A stretch of DNA of 64,000 nt. Source: UBA7985 sp038141425 (GTDB taxonomy: Bacteria > Pseudomonadota > Alphaproteobacteria > UBA7985). The notes below the pieces were generated by a model. The model was not told the origin of the DNA. It worked only from the letters and a program-made list of their open reading frames with translations, and searched no databases. The stretch lies in the NCBI GenBank assembly GCA_038141425.1, contig JAYQIC010000007.1:186001-250000 (forward strand), in the 5' to 3' direction. Shown here in pieces: positions 50,989-61,467 of this stretch. Made by a program: the position numbers and the translations under genes. Numbering within the stretch: position 1 is the first letter of the stretch; every line of letters starts with the position of its first letter.

Positions 50989-52372
50989 CTAGGTCAAATA
51001 TGTCGCTGCCAGAGCTCGAAATGCATCGCCCCGGACTTCAAAAGATGAGAATTGATCCCACGAAGCGGCCGCTGGGGCCAGTAAAATCGTCGCAGAATGT
51101 GCCGATTCGCGCTCCGCTGTGGCCAAAGCAGCGCCAAAGGCCTGCTCCAGATCGCTGAAAATGGCGGTCTGGACGCCCTTTTCGGCCAGCGCCGCTGCGA
51201 ATTCAGCGCCACTTTCGCCAAAGCAGAAGGCCCCACGTACCTGCGCAAGGTCGTGCAGGGCGGCCTGCAGGCCGTCTTCCTTGGCCTGCCCGCCGAGCAG
51301 CCAATAGATGTTCGTATGCGCCCGCAGGGCGACGGCAGCCGCCTCGCCATTGGTGGCTTTGCTGTCGTTGACAAAGGTAAGGCCGTTGCGGCTGCCGATC
51401 CGTTCCTGGCGGTGGGCCAGACCGGTGAACCCGGCGATCCCGGCGGCGATGGCTTCGAGGCTCAGGCCTGCATGCCAGGCGAGGCCCGCGGCGACGGCAG
51501 CGTTCTGCCAGTTGTGGGCGCCGGAAAGGTAGGGCAGGTCCGTCAGGTCGAGGATCGCCTGTCCATTCAGGCGCAGGTCGCCCGCCGCTGCCGACAGGCC
51601 GACGTCGAGCGTCCGCGCCGTCGTCACTGGCAACACCGTCGCCTGGCTGTGGTTGGTCAGGCGCGGCGGCAATGGTCGGGCCGTAGTCGTCATCGACGCC
51701 GATCAGGGCAAGGTTACCGGGCAGCTGCCGGGCGAAAATGCGCAGCTTGGCGTCGATGTAGCCCGAAAGCCCACCGTGGCGGGACAGGTGGTCTGGGCTG
51801 ATGTTGAGCAGCGCGGCGCTCGCGAAACCCGTGCTGCGGCAAAGGTCCAGCTGGTAACTTGACAGCTCGAGCACGAAGGGCGCGCCCTTGGGCGGTGGAT
51901 CCAGCGCCAAGACGGCCTCACCGATGTTGCCGCCGACAGCAGGGTTCAGACCGGCGGCGCTCAAGACGTGGCCGAGCAGGGCCGTCGCCGTCGATTTACC
52001 ATTGGTACCGGTCAGGCCAATGAAGGGGTTTGTCTGCCCGCAGGCCTGCCACAGCAGCTCGACGTCGCCGACCACTGGGATCGATTGCGCCTTGGCGTGG
52101 AAGACGGCCGGGTGCGGGCTGGGGTGGGTCAGGGGGATCCCCGGCGACATCACCAGCGCATGGTGATCCGGGTCGAACCCCGTCTCGGCGAAACTCCTCG
52201 CCTGCGCGGCGGGGAAGGCTGCCAGCGTGGCGTGAAGGCTGTCAGGGTTGTCGTCCCAGACCTCCACACTGGCCGCGCCCCCGGCAAGGGCAGCAGCGAC
52301 CACCGCTTCGCCGGTCCGCGACAGACCGAGCACGGCAATCTTCCGGTCCTGCAGGTGGTGGAGGTGGATCAT
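50989..52372 (-). CDS. murD: UDP-N-acetylmuramoylalanine-D-glutamate ligase
   Basis: Adds D-Glu to UDP-MurNAc-L-Ala. The N-terminal domain has VLGLSRTGEAVVAAAL near residue 14, the ATP-binding IGLTGTNGKSTATALLG near 118, and LNISPDHLSRHG follows. The C-terminal ligase domain has FVNDSKATNGEAA. An extra base near 51677 shifts the frame between YGPTIAAA and RLTNHSQATVL; restored length is 460 aa. A 61-bp gap separates its start from the mraY stop, the first non-overlapping join in this part of the cluster. Confidence 0.94.
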
Positions 52373-52433
52373 CGCCTCGCCTGTCCTGTGCTGATGGGGT
52401 TGCGCTGGAGTTTTGCGACGTCTTGGGGCCGGG

Positions 52434-53522
52434 TCAGCGGATCTTCAGCGTTGCCAGCCCGATCATGGCGAGCACGACAGCGACGATCCAGAACCGGATG
52501 ACGATGGTCGGCTCCTGCCAGCCCATCTTCTCGAAGAGGTGATGCATCGGCGCCATGCGGAAGATGCGGCGGCCGGTGAGCTTGAACGAGACAACCTGAA
52601 TGATGACCGACAGGGCTTCCATGACGAACAGCCCGCCGATGATGGCGAGCACCAGCTCGTGCTTGGTTATCACGGCGATGGTGCCGATGGCGCCGCCGGC
52701 AGCCAGAGAGCCGGTGTCCCCCATGAACACCTGCGCCGGTGGGGCGTTAAACCACAGAAAACCCAGCCCCGAGCCGACCAGCGCCGCGCACAGCACCGCC
52801 AGTTCGGAGGTGTGAGGGATGAGGTTCAGGGCCAGATCCGCCGCCCAGTCTGGGCGGCTGACCACGTAGGCGATCACGGCGAACGAGCCTGCGGCGATCA
52901 TGATCGGCACGATGGCCAGCCCGTCGAGGCCGTCGGTGAGGTTTACGGAATTGGAACTGCCCACAACGACGAACAGACCGAACAGGATCATCAGCGGCCC
53001 GAGCGCGAGGTACCAGTCCTTGAACACCGGAAACAGCAGCTTACCCGCCAGATCCGGCGGCGAGTTGACGTAGATCATCGCGCAGGCGATCAGCCCGATG
53101 CCAACCTGTCCGAAGATTTTGAAGCGTCCGGCGATACCGTTCGGGTCCTGCCGTGACACCTTCATATAATCGTCGATGAAGCCAAGCAGGCCGTAGCCGC
53201 TGGTCACAAACAGCACGATCCAGACGTAAGCATTGCGCAGATCGGCCCAGATCACCGTCGAAATCAGCATCGACGCGAGGATCATGGCCCCGCCCATGGT
53301 CGGCGTGCCTTTCTTGGTCAGCAGGTGGGTTTCCGGACCATCGGTGCGGATGGGCTGACCCTTTTCCTGGACGGAGCGCAGCCAGTTGATGATCGGCGGG
53401 CCGATGAAGAAGCAGATCACCATGGCGGTGAAGACGGCAAGACCGCCACGCGTGCTGGTGTAGCTGAGCAGGTTAGCGAGGGTGTAGTCGCTGGCGTAGG
53501 GGTCAAGCAGGATTGGAATCAT
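52434..53522 (-). CDS. mraY: Phospho-N-acetylmuramoyl-pentapeptide transferase
   Basis: Integral membrane enzyme forming lipid I from UDP-MurNAc-pentapeptide and undecaprenyl phosphate. Ten TM segments are predicted by eye. Key loops: GFIDDYMKVSR near residue 113 (catalytic Asp pair), NLTDGLDGLAIVP near 190 and APMHHLFEKMGW near 326 (His-rich loop). Length is 362 aa and the frame is intact. It lies 41 bp downstream of murF. Confidence 0.97.
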   Translation of the reverse strand: MIPILLDPYASDYTLANLLSYTSTRGGLAVFTAMVICFFIGPPIINWLRSVQEKGQPIRTDGPETHLLTKKGTPTMGGAMILASMLISTVIWADLRNAYVWIVLFVTSGYGLLGFIDDYMKVSRQDPNGIAGRFKIFGQVGIGLIACAMIYVNSPPDLAGKLLFPVFKDWYLALGPLMILFGLFVVVGSSNSVNLTDGLDGLAIVPIMIAAGSFAVIAYVVSRPDWAADLALNLIPHTSELAVLCAALVGSGLGFLWFNAPPAQVFMGDTGSLAAGGAIGTIAVITKHELVLAIIGGLFVMEALSVIIQVVSFKLTGRRIFRMAPMHHLFEKMGWQEPTIVIRFWIVAVVLAMIGLATLKIR

Positions 53523-53563
53523 GGACTGGCGTTACCGCTTTATGCGCTTGGTTTCAAATCAAT

Positions 53564-54967
53564 TCAGGGGGTCAGTTTATCGACGAGAAGGTGCACTTCG
53601 GACCCCAGAGAGCCTTTGACCAACCATGTGTCACCGCCGTGAATGGACTGTGCAATTCCTGTGTAGAGGTCGAGGGCTTTGGGTGCAGACAGGCCGCGCT
53701 GGCCGGGTTCGACTTCGGCCAGCACGGTGTCCGCATAAGCCCCGCAGACATGGACAACATCGATCGGCATTGCGGCGATCAGACGGCCGATCCGTGCGTG
53801 CTCGGTGGCAGGGTCGTCGAGCTCCAGCATGTCGCCCAGCACGGCAATCCGGCGCCCGGCTGTCGGGGTCTGAACAAGCAGGCGAAGCGCGGCTTCCATG
53901 GCAGCGGGTGAGGCGTTGTAGGACTCGTCGATCAGTTGCGCAGCCCCACCGTCGATCCCGGGCAGGCTCAGGGTCTGGCCCCGCCCGCGCAGCGGTTCGA
54001 CTGCCCCGGCCGCTGCGATGAATCTCGCCGTGTCGGCGTCCGGATCGCGGAGGCCAGCGGCGGGCAGTACGGCGAGCAGGCCCGCCAGCGCGCTGTTCCA
54101 CTGATCCCCAGCCAGCTGCAGGTGCACCGGCGTGCCGTTGATCCGGCGGGCGCCGTCGCCCGCATCCGTGCTCAGGCGCAGATCGGCGGTCTGGTCGGTG
54201 CCGAAGGTACGGACCGTGCCGGCGTGGTGCTGCGCGGCTTGCAGCAGACGGTCAAAGTAGGGGTTGTCGGCGGGCAGCACGGCCAACCCTTGGCGCTCTG
54301 TGGTCGATCCGCCTTCGGTGTTCAGGCCTTCGAAAATCTCAGCCTTGGCGTCGGCGATCTCTTCGGTGCCATTGAAAAACGCGCTGTGCGCGGCTGAAAC
54401 CCACGTGATCAGCGCCGCATGCGGGCGGACCATCCGGCTCAGGGCGCGGATTTCTCCCGGCGCGCTCATGCCCATTTCGATCACGGCAAACCGGGTGTCG
54501 ACCGGCATCCGCGCGAGGGTCAGTGGAACGCCGAAGTGGTTATTGAGGTTGCCCCGGGTGGCGTGGGTCGGACCCAGCGCCGAAAATCCTGCGGCAGCCA
54601 GTTCCTTTGTGCCGGTTTTGCCGACCGAGCCGGTAATCCCGAGCACGAAGGCATCTTTTGCGGCGGCGCGGCGGTCTCGGCCCATGGCGTCCAGCGCTGC
54701 GGTGGTGTCCTTCACGATGATCTGAGGCGTGCTCAGGTCCAGCGGACGCTCGACCAGCAGCGCAGCGGCGCCAGCCTCCACGGCTGTGCCGGCGAAATCG
54801 TGGGCGTCATTATTGGGGCCTCGCAGCGCGATGAACAGGTCGCCGGGAACAAGGCTGCGGGTGTCGATGGAGACACCCGTGACCGAGGTTGCGGGGTTGC
54901 TCGCGGAATCGCCGTGCAGGGTGCCTTCGGTGGCTCGGGCAATGTCTTCCACGGTCCAGAGGCTCAT
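53564..54967 (-). CDS. murF: UDP-MurNAc-tripeptide-D-alanyl-D-alanine ligase
   Basis: Adds the D-Ala-D-Ala dipeptide made by Ddl. The N-terminal MurE/MurF-type domain starts with SLWTVEDIARATEG and SIDTRSLVPGDLFIALRG. The ATP loop is GITGSVGKTGTKEL near residue 110, and LIDESYNASPAAMEAALRLL near 340 is typical of MurF. Length is 467 aa and intact. The start overlaps the end of murE by 4 bp. Confidence 0.95.
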   Translation of the reverse strand: MSLWTVEDIARATEGTLHGDSASNPATSVTGVSIDTRSLVPGDLFIALRGPNNDAHDFAGTAVEAGAAALLVERPLDLSTPQIIVKDTTAALDAMGRDRRAAAKDAFVLGITGSVGKTGTKELAAAGFSALGPTHATRGNLNNHFGVPLTLARMPVDTRFAVIEMGMSAPGEIRALSRMVRPHAALITWVSAAHSAFFNGTEEIADAKAEIFEGLNTEGGSTTERQGLAVLPADNPYFDRLLQAAQHHAGTVRTFGTDQTADLRLSTDAGDGARRINGTPVHLQLAGDQWNSALAGLLAVLPAAGLRDPDADTARFIAAAGAVEPLRGRGQTLSLPGIDGGAAQLIDESYNASPAAMEAALRLLVQTPTAGRRIAVLGDMLELDDPATEHARIGRLIAAMPIDVVHVCGAYADTVLAEVEPGQRGLSAPKALDLYTGIAQSIHGGDTWLVKGSLGSEVHLLVDKLTP

Positions 54968-56537
54968 GACTTGTGGCCTCCATCCTCAGGGTGGCCCCAG
55001 ACGGCCACGGCGGCTCGCTGCGTTTGCTCCGCGTCATCGAAGGGCAGGGTTCTTTCGCCGACAATCTGCCCGGTTTCGTGGCCCTTACCCGCGATCAGCA
55101 GCAGGTCTTCAGGCTCCATCGCTGCCAGGGCGGCAGCAATTGCGTCGGCGCGGTCGCCGACCTCCAGCGCGTCGGGCGCTCCGCCCCGGACGGCGGCGCG
55201 GATGGCGGCGGGGTCTTCGCTGCGCGGGTTGTCGTCGGTGATCAGGCTCCAGTCGGCGAATTGCGCGGCGGCTTCGCCCATCAGCACCCGCTTGCCGGGG
55301 TCGCGGTCGCCTCCAGCACCGAAGACGACCATCAGCCGACCTTCGCAGTGCGGGTCGGGCGGCCTGAAGGGCGGTCGCGAGGGCATCCGGCGTGTGGGCA
55401 TAGTCGACCAGCACCCGCCCGTGTGGCGCTTTGGGGTGTTGAGCCACGGGCATCATGCGTCCCGGGACGCCAAGCGCGGCACCGTCGCTCGGCCAGCGCC
55501 GCCAGCCGCGCGTCGAGCGCATCTGTGGCCGTATCTGCGCCGCCAACCCGCGCCAGCCCCATCGCCACGGCGATGTTTTCGGCCTGAAACGTGCCGAACA
55601 GGGGCAGATTGAAGTCCGTCGCTGGCCCGCCTTTCCAGGCCAAGTTCAGAGCCAGCCCGCTCGACTGCGGCCTTGCGGCGTAGGTCAGATCGGCCGTCTC
55701 CGAGCCCGGAGCGCCCAGCCGGAACAGATCAAGATCCGAGCGCGGCGAGCTCCTGTGCCTGCGGCAGTCGCTCGTCGATCACCACCCGAGCCTCGGGGGC
55801 AAGATGCCGGGTGAACAGCGTCCGTTTTGCCTGCCAGTAGGCCTCCATGGTGCCATGGTAGTCGAGGTGATCACGGCTGAGGTGGGTGAAGCCAGCGGCG
55901 GAGAAATCCAGCCCGGCCAATCGACCCTGTTCGAGGCCATGGGACGAAGCTTCGAGCACAGCATGATCCATGCCCGCCGCTGCCGCCGCGCCCAACGCTT
56001 GTGCCAGCGACAACGCATCCGGGCTGGTCAGGCCGGGAGGCAGCGCGAACAGGCCTTCGGGTCGCAGCCCGAGGGTGCCGATCGACGCCGTCCGAGCCGG
56101 GTCGAGCAGCAGCCGGGTAAAGTGCGCAACCGAAGTCTTGCCGTTAGTCCCGGTCACGCCAATCAAATGTTCGGGCAGGGGGCCATAAAACCGAGCCGCG
56201 AGGCGAGCCAAAGCGCGGGGGCTGTCCTCAAGGGTGATCCAGCAGCCTTTGAGCAAGGCCATCTCGTTCTCTTGCGGAGAACGCTGGGCCATCACGCAGG
56301 TCGCGCCCGCCGCCAGCGCACGGCCAATGAAATCGTGGCCGTCGACCTCGTGTCCCGGCAGGGCCGCGAACAGGCTGCCGCTGGTCGCCTTGCGGCTGTC
56401 GATGCAAAGGCTCGAGATCGCGGGGTCGTTGCTGGTGGCTGTTGCTGCGCCGTACCGTCTGCCCCCGGGCCGCTGACCTCGGGGCTGAAGCCGTCGTCGC
56501 GTAGCCACTGGAGCAGGGTCTGGGTGCTGTGGGTCAT
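54964..56537 (-). CDS. murE: UDP-MurNAc-L-Ala-D-Glu:meso-DAP ligase
   Basis: Adds the third residue of the stem peptide. The ATP loop is GVTGTNGKTSVAHF near residue 117. The segment ITDDNPRSEDP contains the DNPR motif that selects meso-diaminopimelate, consistent with the dapB gene in this window and Gram-negative wall chemistry. At least four frame errors (near 56455, 55735, 55490 and 55355) make it the most damaged gene here; the pieces line up in order into a protein of about 524 aa. It starts at ATG 56537, 3 bp after ftsI, and overlaps murF. Base-level sequence should not be trusted. Confidence 0.9.
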
Positions 56538-56540
56538 GGT

Positions 56541-58289
56541 TCAGCGGCTGGCGAGCGCGTCGCCGTCCTCAGGATGCGGCTGGGGTTCGAGGCCCAGCAT
56601 GGGTGCAGCGCGTTCCACGATGCGGCGGAAGGCAGGCGCAGCCACCCAGCCACCGGTCGCGTAGCCGTAGGTGTATTCCTGCGCTTCCGGGTCCGGGTTC
56701 TCCACCATCACCAGCAGGGTGTATTTCGGGTCGTTGATCGGGAAGGCACCGAGGAAGGTCGCACGCCGTGCATCTTCGTTGTAACCGCCGCCGCGGGCGA
56801 TGTTGGCTGTCCCGGTCTTGCCGCCGACGCGGTAGCCCTCAGCAGCTGCAAAGCGCCCGGTACCCTCCCGCACCACGTACTCCAGCATGTCGCGCATGGT
56901 GGCCGAGGTCTGCTCGGAAATGACCCGGTGGCCCGTGGACAAGGGTTGACCTTCGGGCTGGCGTACCAGCGTCGCCGGGCGGAAAACGCCGCCGTTAACC
57001 ATGGTCGAAAAAGCGTTGGCGATCTGCAGCGGCGACGCCGCGACGCCGTAACCGTATGAGATTGTCGCTGTGCTGGCCTTGCCCCAGCGCGCCGGATATT
57101 CCGGGGTCGAAGTCTCCTGAATCTCCACCGTGCTCGGGCTCAGCAGCCTGAGGTCGCGCAGGAAGCTCTCCTGCGCCTCGCCGCCAACCCGCAGGGCGAG
57201 CTTGGACGCGCCGATGTTCGATGACCGACGCAGGATATCGCGCGGGTTCATCTGGTCTTCGTAGCGCTTGTAGTCGGAGATTTTATGGCCACCGACCCGG
57301 ATCGGCTTAGAGACATCGATCATCTCATCAAGTCGGACGACATCGGCCTCGATCGCGGAAGCCAGCGTGAACACCTTGAACACCGAGCCCAGCTCGTAGT
57401 TGCCGTAGGTGGCGCGGTTGAGCCGCTGCGCTTCGGATTGGGTGGCGGGGTTGTAGGGGTCGAAGTCGGGCAGGGATACCAGTGCGATCACCTCGCCGCT
57501 GTTAGCGTCGAGCAGCACGGCTGTGCCGGCGATGGCGTTGAATTCCTGAATCGTCGCGGCGAGCTCTTCGGCGACGATATGCTGGACCCGGACGTCGATC
57601 GACAGTGCGATCGGGTTCAGGCCTTCCTTGAGGGTTTCATCGAAGTAGGCCTCGACCCCCGCCTGCCCGAAGGTGTCGATATCGTTAAATCCGACGATGT
57701 GTGAGGTCAGGTTGCCCTGCGGATAGACCCGGTATTGTTCTTCGAGGAAGTTCAGGCCGGGCTCGCCGAGGTTGAACACCGCGGCTTCCTGATCCGGGGT
57801 CAGTCGGCGTTTGATGTAGACGAAGGGCTTGTTCGAACTCAGATTGGCGCGCAGCCGCCCGGCATCGAGCTCCGGGAAGATCTGCACCAGCCCGTCGATG
57901 GTGCCGTCGAGGTCGATGATTTTTGACGGAACGGCGTAGGCCGCCTTGCGATAGACGTTGTCGGAGAGAACGCGGCCATTGCGGTCGGTAAGTTGGCTGC
58001 GGCGGAATTCCTGCGCGCCGGTATCGAGCTTAGCGGTGATGGTGGGTACAGGCTCGCGGCCCTCGGCCAGCACCGCCAGATGCACAATCTTCCCACCGAT
58101 AACGGTGAACAGGCTCAGAAACCCCAAACCTAACAGCCACAGACGCCAGAGGTTGACCGCGCGGCCCAGCCGGTGTGAGCCCTGCGCGTGACGGCTGCCG
58201 GTCTTGCCCCCGCTCAGCATGCGCTGCGGGTTGGAGGCCAGATTGGCATCGAGAACGTGGCTCGTGGGATCAGGGGTGTAGGCTGTCAT
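56541..58289 (-). CDS. ftsI: Septal peptidoglycan transpeptidase FtsI (PBP3)
   Basis: Class B penicillin-binding protein that cross-links septal peptidoglycan with FtsW. A cytoplasmic tail and one TM helix (LWLLGLGFLSLFTVIGG, about residues 50-66) precede the periplasmic domains. The transpeptidase motifs are SVFK (Ser about 302), SSN in RRSSNIGASKL near 357 and KTG in GGKTGTAN near 490. Length is 582 aa, intact. ATG 58289 was chosen because GGAGTGA lies 8 bases upstream; a GTG at 58313 would overlap ftsL. It lies 10 bp after ftsL. Confidence 0.96.
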   Translation of the reverse strand: MTAYTPDPTSHVLDANLASNPQRMLSGGKTGSRHAQGSHRLGRAVNLWRLWLLGLGFLSLFTVIGGKIVHLAVLAEGREPVPTITAKLDTGAQEFRRSQLTDRNGRVLSDNVYRKAAYAVPSKIIDLDGTIDGLVQIFPELDAGRLRANLSSNKPFVYIKRRLTPDQEAAVFNLGEPGLNFLEEQYRVYPQGNLTSHIVGFNDIDTFGQAGVEAYFDETLKEGLNPIALSIDVRVQHIVAEELAATIQEFNAIAGTAVLLDANSGEVIALVSLPDFDPYNPATQSEAQRLNRATYGNYELGSVFKVFTLASAIEADVVRLDEMIDVSKPIRVGGHKISDYKRYEDQMNPRDILRRSSNIGASKLALRVGGEAQESFLRDLRLLSPSTVEIQETSTPEYPARWGKASTATISYGYGVAASPLQIANAFSTMVNGGVFRPATLVRQPEGQPLSTGHRVISEQTSATMRDMLEYVVREGTGRFAAAEGYRVGGKTGTANIARGGGYNEDARRATFLGAFPINDPKYTLLVMVENPDPEAQEYTYGYATGGWVAAPAFRRIVERAAPMLGLEPQPHPEDGDALASR

Positions 58290-58299
58290 GATCGATGCG

Positions 58300-58756
58300 T
58301 CACTCCGATCCACCGCGGCGGCCGGACTGGTTGATCATCGCGGAAATCAGGTCCGGCGCGTGGATGGGGCGCAGGGAGCCGATGCGGCTGGCCTCATCGC
58401 TGTCGATTGAATACAGGCCCAGCGCGCTGTTCGACGCTTCGTCGATGGTCAGCAAAGCCACGGGCCGCATTTCCTCCGGACGGACCGGGATCGCATCGAC
58501 CGGCGCGATCGTGCCAGCCCGGGATTCTTCAAACCCGGTGAGAAAATCCTGGCTCAGCTTGGTCAGTCGCCGGGGTTGGTTGAGCTGGGTCCATTCCAGC
58601 TGCAGCTGGCGGATGCGTTCGCGGGTCTCATTGATGTTGCCCACGGCGGCGTTTGCGCTCGTCGTCCAGCTGCTGCACCGAGATTTTGAGCTGGAACAGA
58701 GTGATGACCAGACCGATGAAGATCGTAGCCCAGAACAGGTGGGATACTCTGATCAT
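58300..58756 (-). CDS. ftsL: Cell division protein FtsL-like
   Basis: A small bitopic protein with a short N-terminus, one TM helix (LFWATIFIGLVITLFQL, about residues 7-23) and a coiled coil (NETRERIRQLQLEWTQL). The motif QPRRLTKLSQDF matches FtsL, which activates FtsWI. It sits between rsmH and ftsI, the standard place for ftsL. One error near 58645 separates the TM part from the coiled coil; restored length is about 151 aa, with a C-terminal extension after the coiled coil. ATG 58756 has GGGGGAG upstream. Sequence conservation of FtsL is low, so position carries much of the evidence. Confidence 0.85.
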
Positions 58757-58813
58757 GGCGTCGCTCCCCCGTGCTCTGCCGCTGTCGACGCGGGGGCGGC
58801 ACTGGCGGACAGG

Positions 58814-59804
58814 TCAGGATCGGACCAGGCCGGGGCAGTCGGTCCGACTGGCGGCCCGCAGCTTAGCGGAGCGGGCGCGCGGGTTGGCGCGGCATCTCGT
58901 CGCTCTGCGCTTCCATCGGCTTGCGCGTGATCAGCTTGAAGCTGGGTTCCCGGGCCGGGGCAGCTTCCGCCTCCCATGGCAGGCGGCGGCCGTCGTTCTG
59001 GCGCGGATCGCTGCGGGCGCGCAGGAAGGTCTTGACGATGCGGTCTTCGAGGCTGTGGAAGCTGACGACAACGAGCCGACCCTCGGGTGACAGCAGGCGC
59101 TCGGCTGCTTCCAGCCCGCGCTCCAGCTCCCCGAGTTCGTCATTCACGTGGATGCGCAGCCCCTGAAAGGTGCGGGTGGCGGGGTCGATGCCGTCCTTGG
59201 CGCGGCGGACAACCGAGCGGACGATATCGGCGAGTTGGCCGGTGGTTTCGATACGGGCTTCGGCCCGGGCGCCGACGATGGCGCGGGCGACCGCGCGGGA
59301 GCGCCGCTCTTCGCCGTATTTGTAGATCACGTCGGCGAGGTCACTTTCGTCCATGGCGTTGACCACGTCCGCTGCCGAAGGGCCGCGTGAGGGGTCCATG
59401 CGCATATCCAGCGGGCCGTCCTTGCCGAAAGAGAAGCCGCGCTCCGCTTCGTCGATCTGCGGTGAGGAAACGCCCAGATCCAGCACAATCACGTCCACTG
59501 ACGCCAGACCCAGTTCGCGGGTTATCTGCGCCATGTCAGAAAAGGCGGCGTGGTGCACCTCAAGCCGGGGGAGGGCTTCCATCAGCGCTTTGCCGTAGTC
59601 GACGGCAACCGGGTCGCGGTCGAGTGCGATGTAGCGGCAGTCTGGCTGTGCCTCGAGCAGAGCGCGGGCATAGCCCCCGCGGCCGAAGGTGCCGTCGACC
59701 ACTATTGCGCCGGCCGGAATGGCGGCCGAGGACAGCACTTCGCGCAGCATCACCGGGTCGTGTGCGTGCGGTGTGTCGATCAGCTCGGGTGGGACGGCGA
59801 ACAT
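58814..59804 (-). CDS. rsmH: 16S rRNA (cytosine1402-N4)-methyltransferase
   Basis: SAM-dependent methyltransferase acting on C1402 of 16S rRNA; first gene of the dcw cluster here. Motifs: HDPVMLREVL near residue 15, VDGTFGRGGYARALL near 36, LDLGVSSPQIDEAERGFSF near 105 and RLVVVSFHSLEDRIVK near 252. The conserved C-terminus NPRARSAKLRAA is present only in the shifted frame, after an extra C near 58882; this moves the stop from 58863 to 58814 and gives 329 aa. ATG 59804 is preferred over TTG 59828. No mraZ precedes it. Confidence 0.95.
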
Positions 59805-59926
59805 GGTGGCAGGCGGCCTACAAAACAAACGGCGGGTTCAAAATCATCGATGAAACGGCGTACACTGCTGAAAACGCAGCGCATAACACGACGGAGAGTA
59901 TCTCAGGATATGGTCAGAGTAAATTG

Positions 59927-59950
59927 AAAACGCAAGGAAGTTTGCGTTTT
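59927..59950. terminator. Palindrome between rnpB and rsmH, probable terminator
   Basis: Arms AAAACGCAA (59927-59935) and TTGCGTTTT (59942-59950) with a 6-base loop form a stem that ends in a T tract on either strand. The surrounding 59805-60076 is AT-rich for this genome and must also hold the promoter of the division cluster. A second short palindrome (two GGCGCC copies, 60006-60022) lies closer to rnpB and could be its actual terminator. No mraZ gene is present here. Confidence 0.5.
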
Positions 59951-60076
59951 TCAGAGTCGAAAAAGTGGCAGAAATTCGATTCGTTTACCGTTGATATGCT
60001 GCCATGGCGCCGCTTTGGCGCCGTTGCGGTCTGACCTCAGGGCGGCGGCTGGGTCGGATGCCGTCGATGAGCGGCG

Positions 60077-60474
<398 letters not shown>

Positions 60475-60478
60475 GGCT

Positions 60479-61165
60479 CTAGTCCTCGGCCAAGCGTGGG
60501 ACGGTGTAAAGGTCTTTCAGGCGGGAGAAAGCTGCATTGATCCGGGCGAGTTGCTTGTCGGCGAGGGCCATGAGCTCGTCGGGCAGGCCCAGTGAAGCCA
60601 GCTGGTCGGGGTGGTGCTCGCGCACCAGCGAGCGATGGGCCTTACGGATCGTTTCCCAGTCGGCATCGCGTTCGACCCCGAGGATGATGAAGGGGTCATC
60701 CTCCAGATCCTGGCGGTAGATCAGCGCCAGACGTTCGAATTCCGCCGCAGACCAGCCGAAGATCTCGGCGACATAAGCGAGGAAATCCAGCTCGGGCGGC
60801 GAGACCTCGCCGTCGGCCGAGGCGATGTGGAACAGGCAGGCCATGAGCCGCTCCAGCTCCGGGCTGCGCGGGTCGAACAGCCGCGCGATGCGGCGGGCAT
60901 AGCCGTCGAAACCGGCGACGTCCTGCCGGGCGAGATTGAACAGCATGCCGACATTTTCGTGCTGGTCGTCGGGGACGTGGAAGACCTCGCGGAAGGCACG
61001 GACCTCGTCGCGGGTGACCTGTCCGTCGGCCTTGGACAGCTTGGCGCCCAGCGCAATAACGCCGATGGTGAAGGCCTCAGACTTGTCGCCCCGCTCGCGC
61101 GCACGGCCGAGCACGGCCTCGAAGCCGATCTCCAATGCGCGCAAAATCCGTTGCCACAGCGTCAT
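60479..61165 (-). CDS. TerB and J-domain protein (DjlA-like co-chaperone)
   Basis: About 228 aa in two parts. Residues about 25-145 form a helical TerB-like domain (LGAKLSKADGQVTRDEVRAF and IASADGEVSPPELDFLAY, two related EF-hand-like acidic repeats). Residues about 165-228 form a J domain with the HPD motif in SLVREHHPDQLASLG, which stimulates DnaK ATPase. There is no obvious TM segment, unlike enterobacterial DjlA. ATG 61165 is chosen because the upstream in-frame extension is not conserved-looking. Directly upstream of rnpB; this pairing may be co-transcribed. The client is unknown. Confidence 0.88.
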   Translation of the reverse strand: MTLWQRILRALEIGFEAVLGRARERGDKSEAFTIGVIALGAKLSKADGQVTRDEVRAFREVFHVPDDQHENVGMLFNLARQDVAGFDGYARRIARLFDPRSPELERLMACLFHIASADGEVSPPELDFLAYVAEIFGWSAAEFERLALIYRQDLEDDPFIILGVERDADWETIRKAHRSLVREHHPDQLASLGLPDELMALADKQLARINAAFSRLKDLYTVPRLAED

Positions 61166-61467
61166 AAATCCGCTTTCTCTGATCGCGAAAGAGCCTAGGC
61201 TAGTCATAGAAGCTCGCCGGTGCGAGCGCCAGTCGCAGCCGCGCACGGTGGGTGAACAGGTGCTGTGCGCCATCGGGGCGGCTGGTCCCGGTCGACCAAG
61301 CCTGAGGGAACGGTTTGAAGGGTGACGTAGGCCGCTCGGTCTGAGGGACGGCATGCCGAGTTGGCTCAGTGCCTGTGTGGCTGAGTGGTGAAGTGGCTGC
61401 GGGCTTAGTGGCCGGGCGCTGTTTGCCCGACCAGCCGGGTCTGTCTGTGAGGTAAAGGGAGGCGGTT
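61166..61467. other. Divergent intergenic region, nothing specific recognised
   Basis: This 302-bp stretch lies between the J-domain gene and the carboxylase gene and should contain both promoters. A fragment resembling a tRNA D-arm (GGCTGAGTGGTGAAG, near 61378-61392) has no matching T-arm and was dismissed. No ORF with support, no strong hairpin and no clear promoter hexamer were found. Confidence 0.5.

Noticed and set aside
61370..61440. Possible tRNA (a D-arm-like GGCTGAGTGGTGAAG)
   Set aside because: No T-arm (GTTCGAATC-type), no acceptor stem pairing and no anticodon stem could be found.
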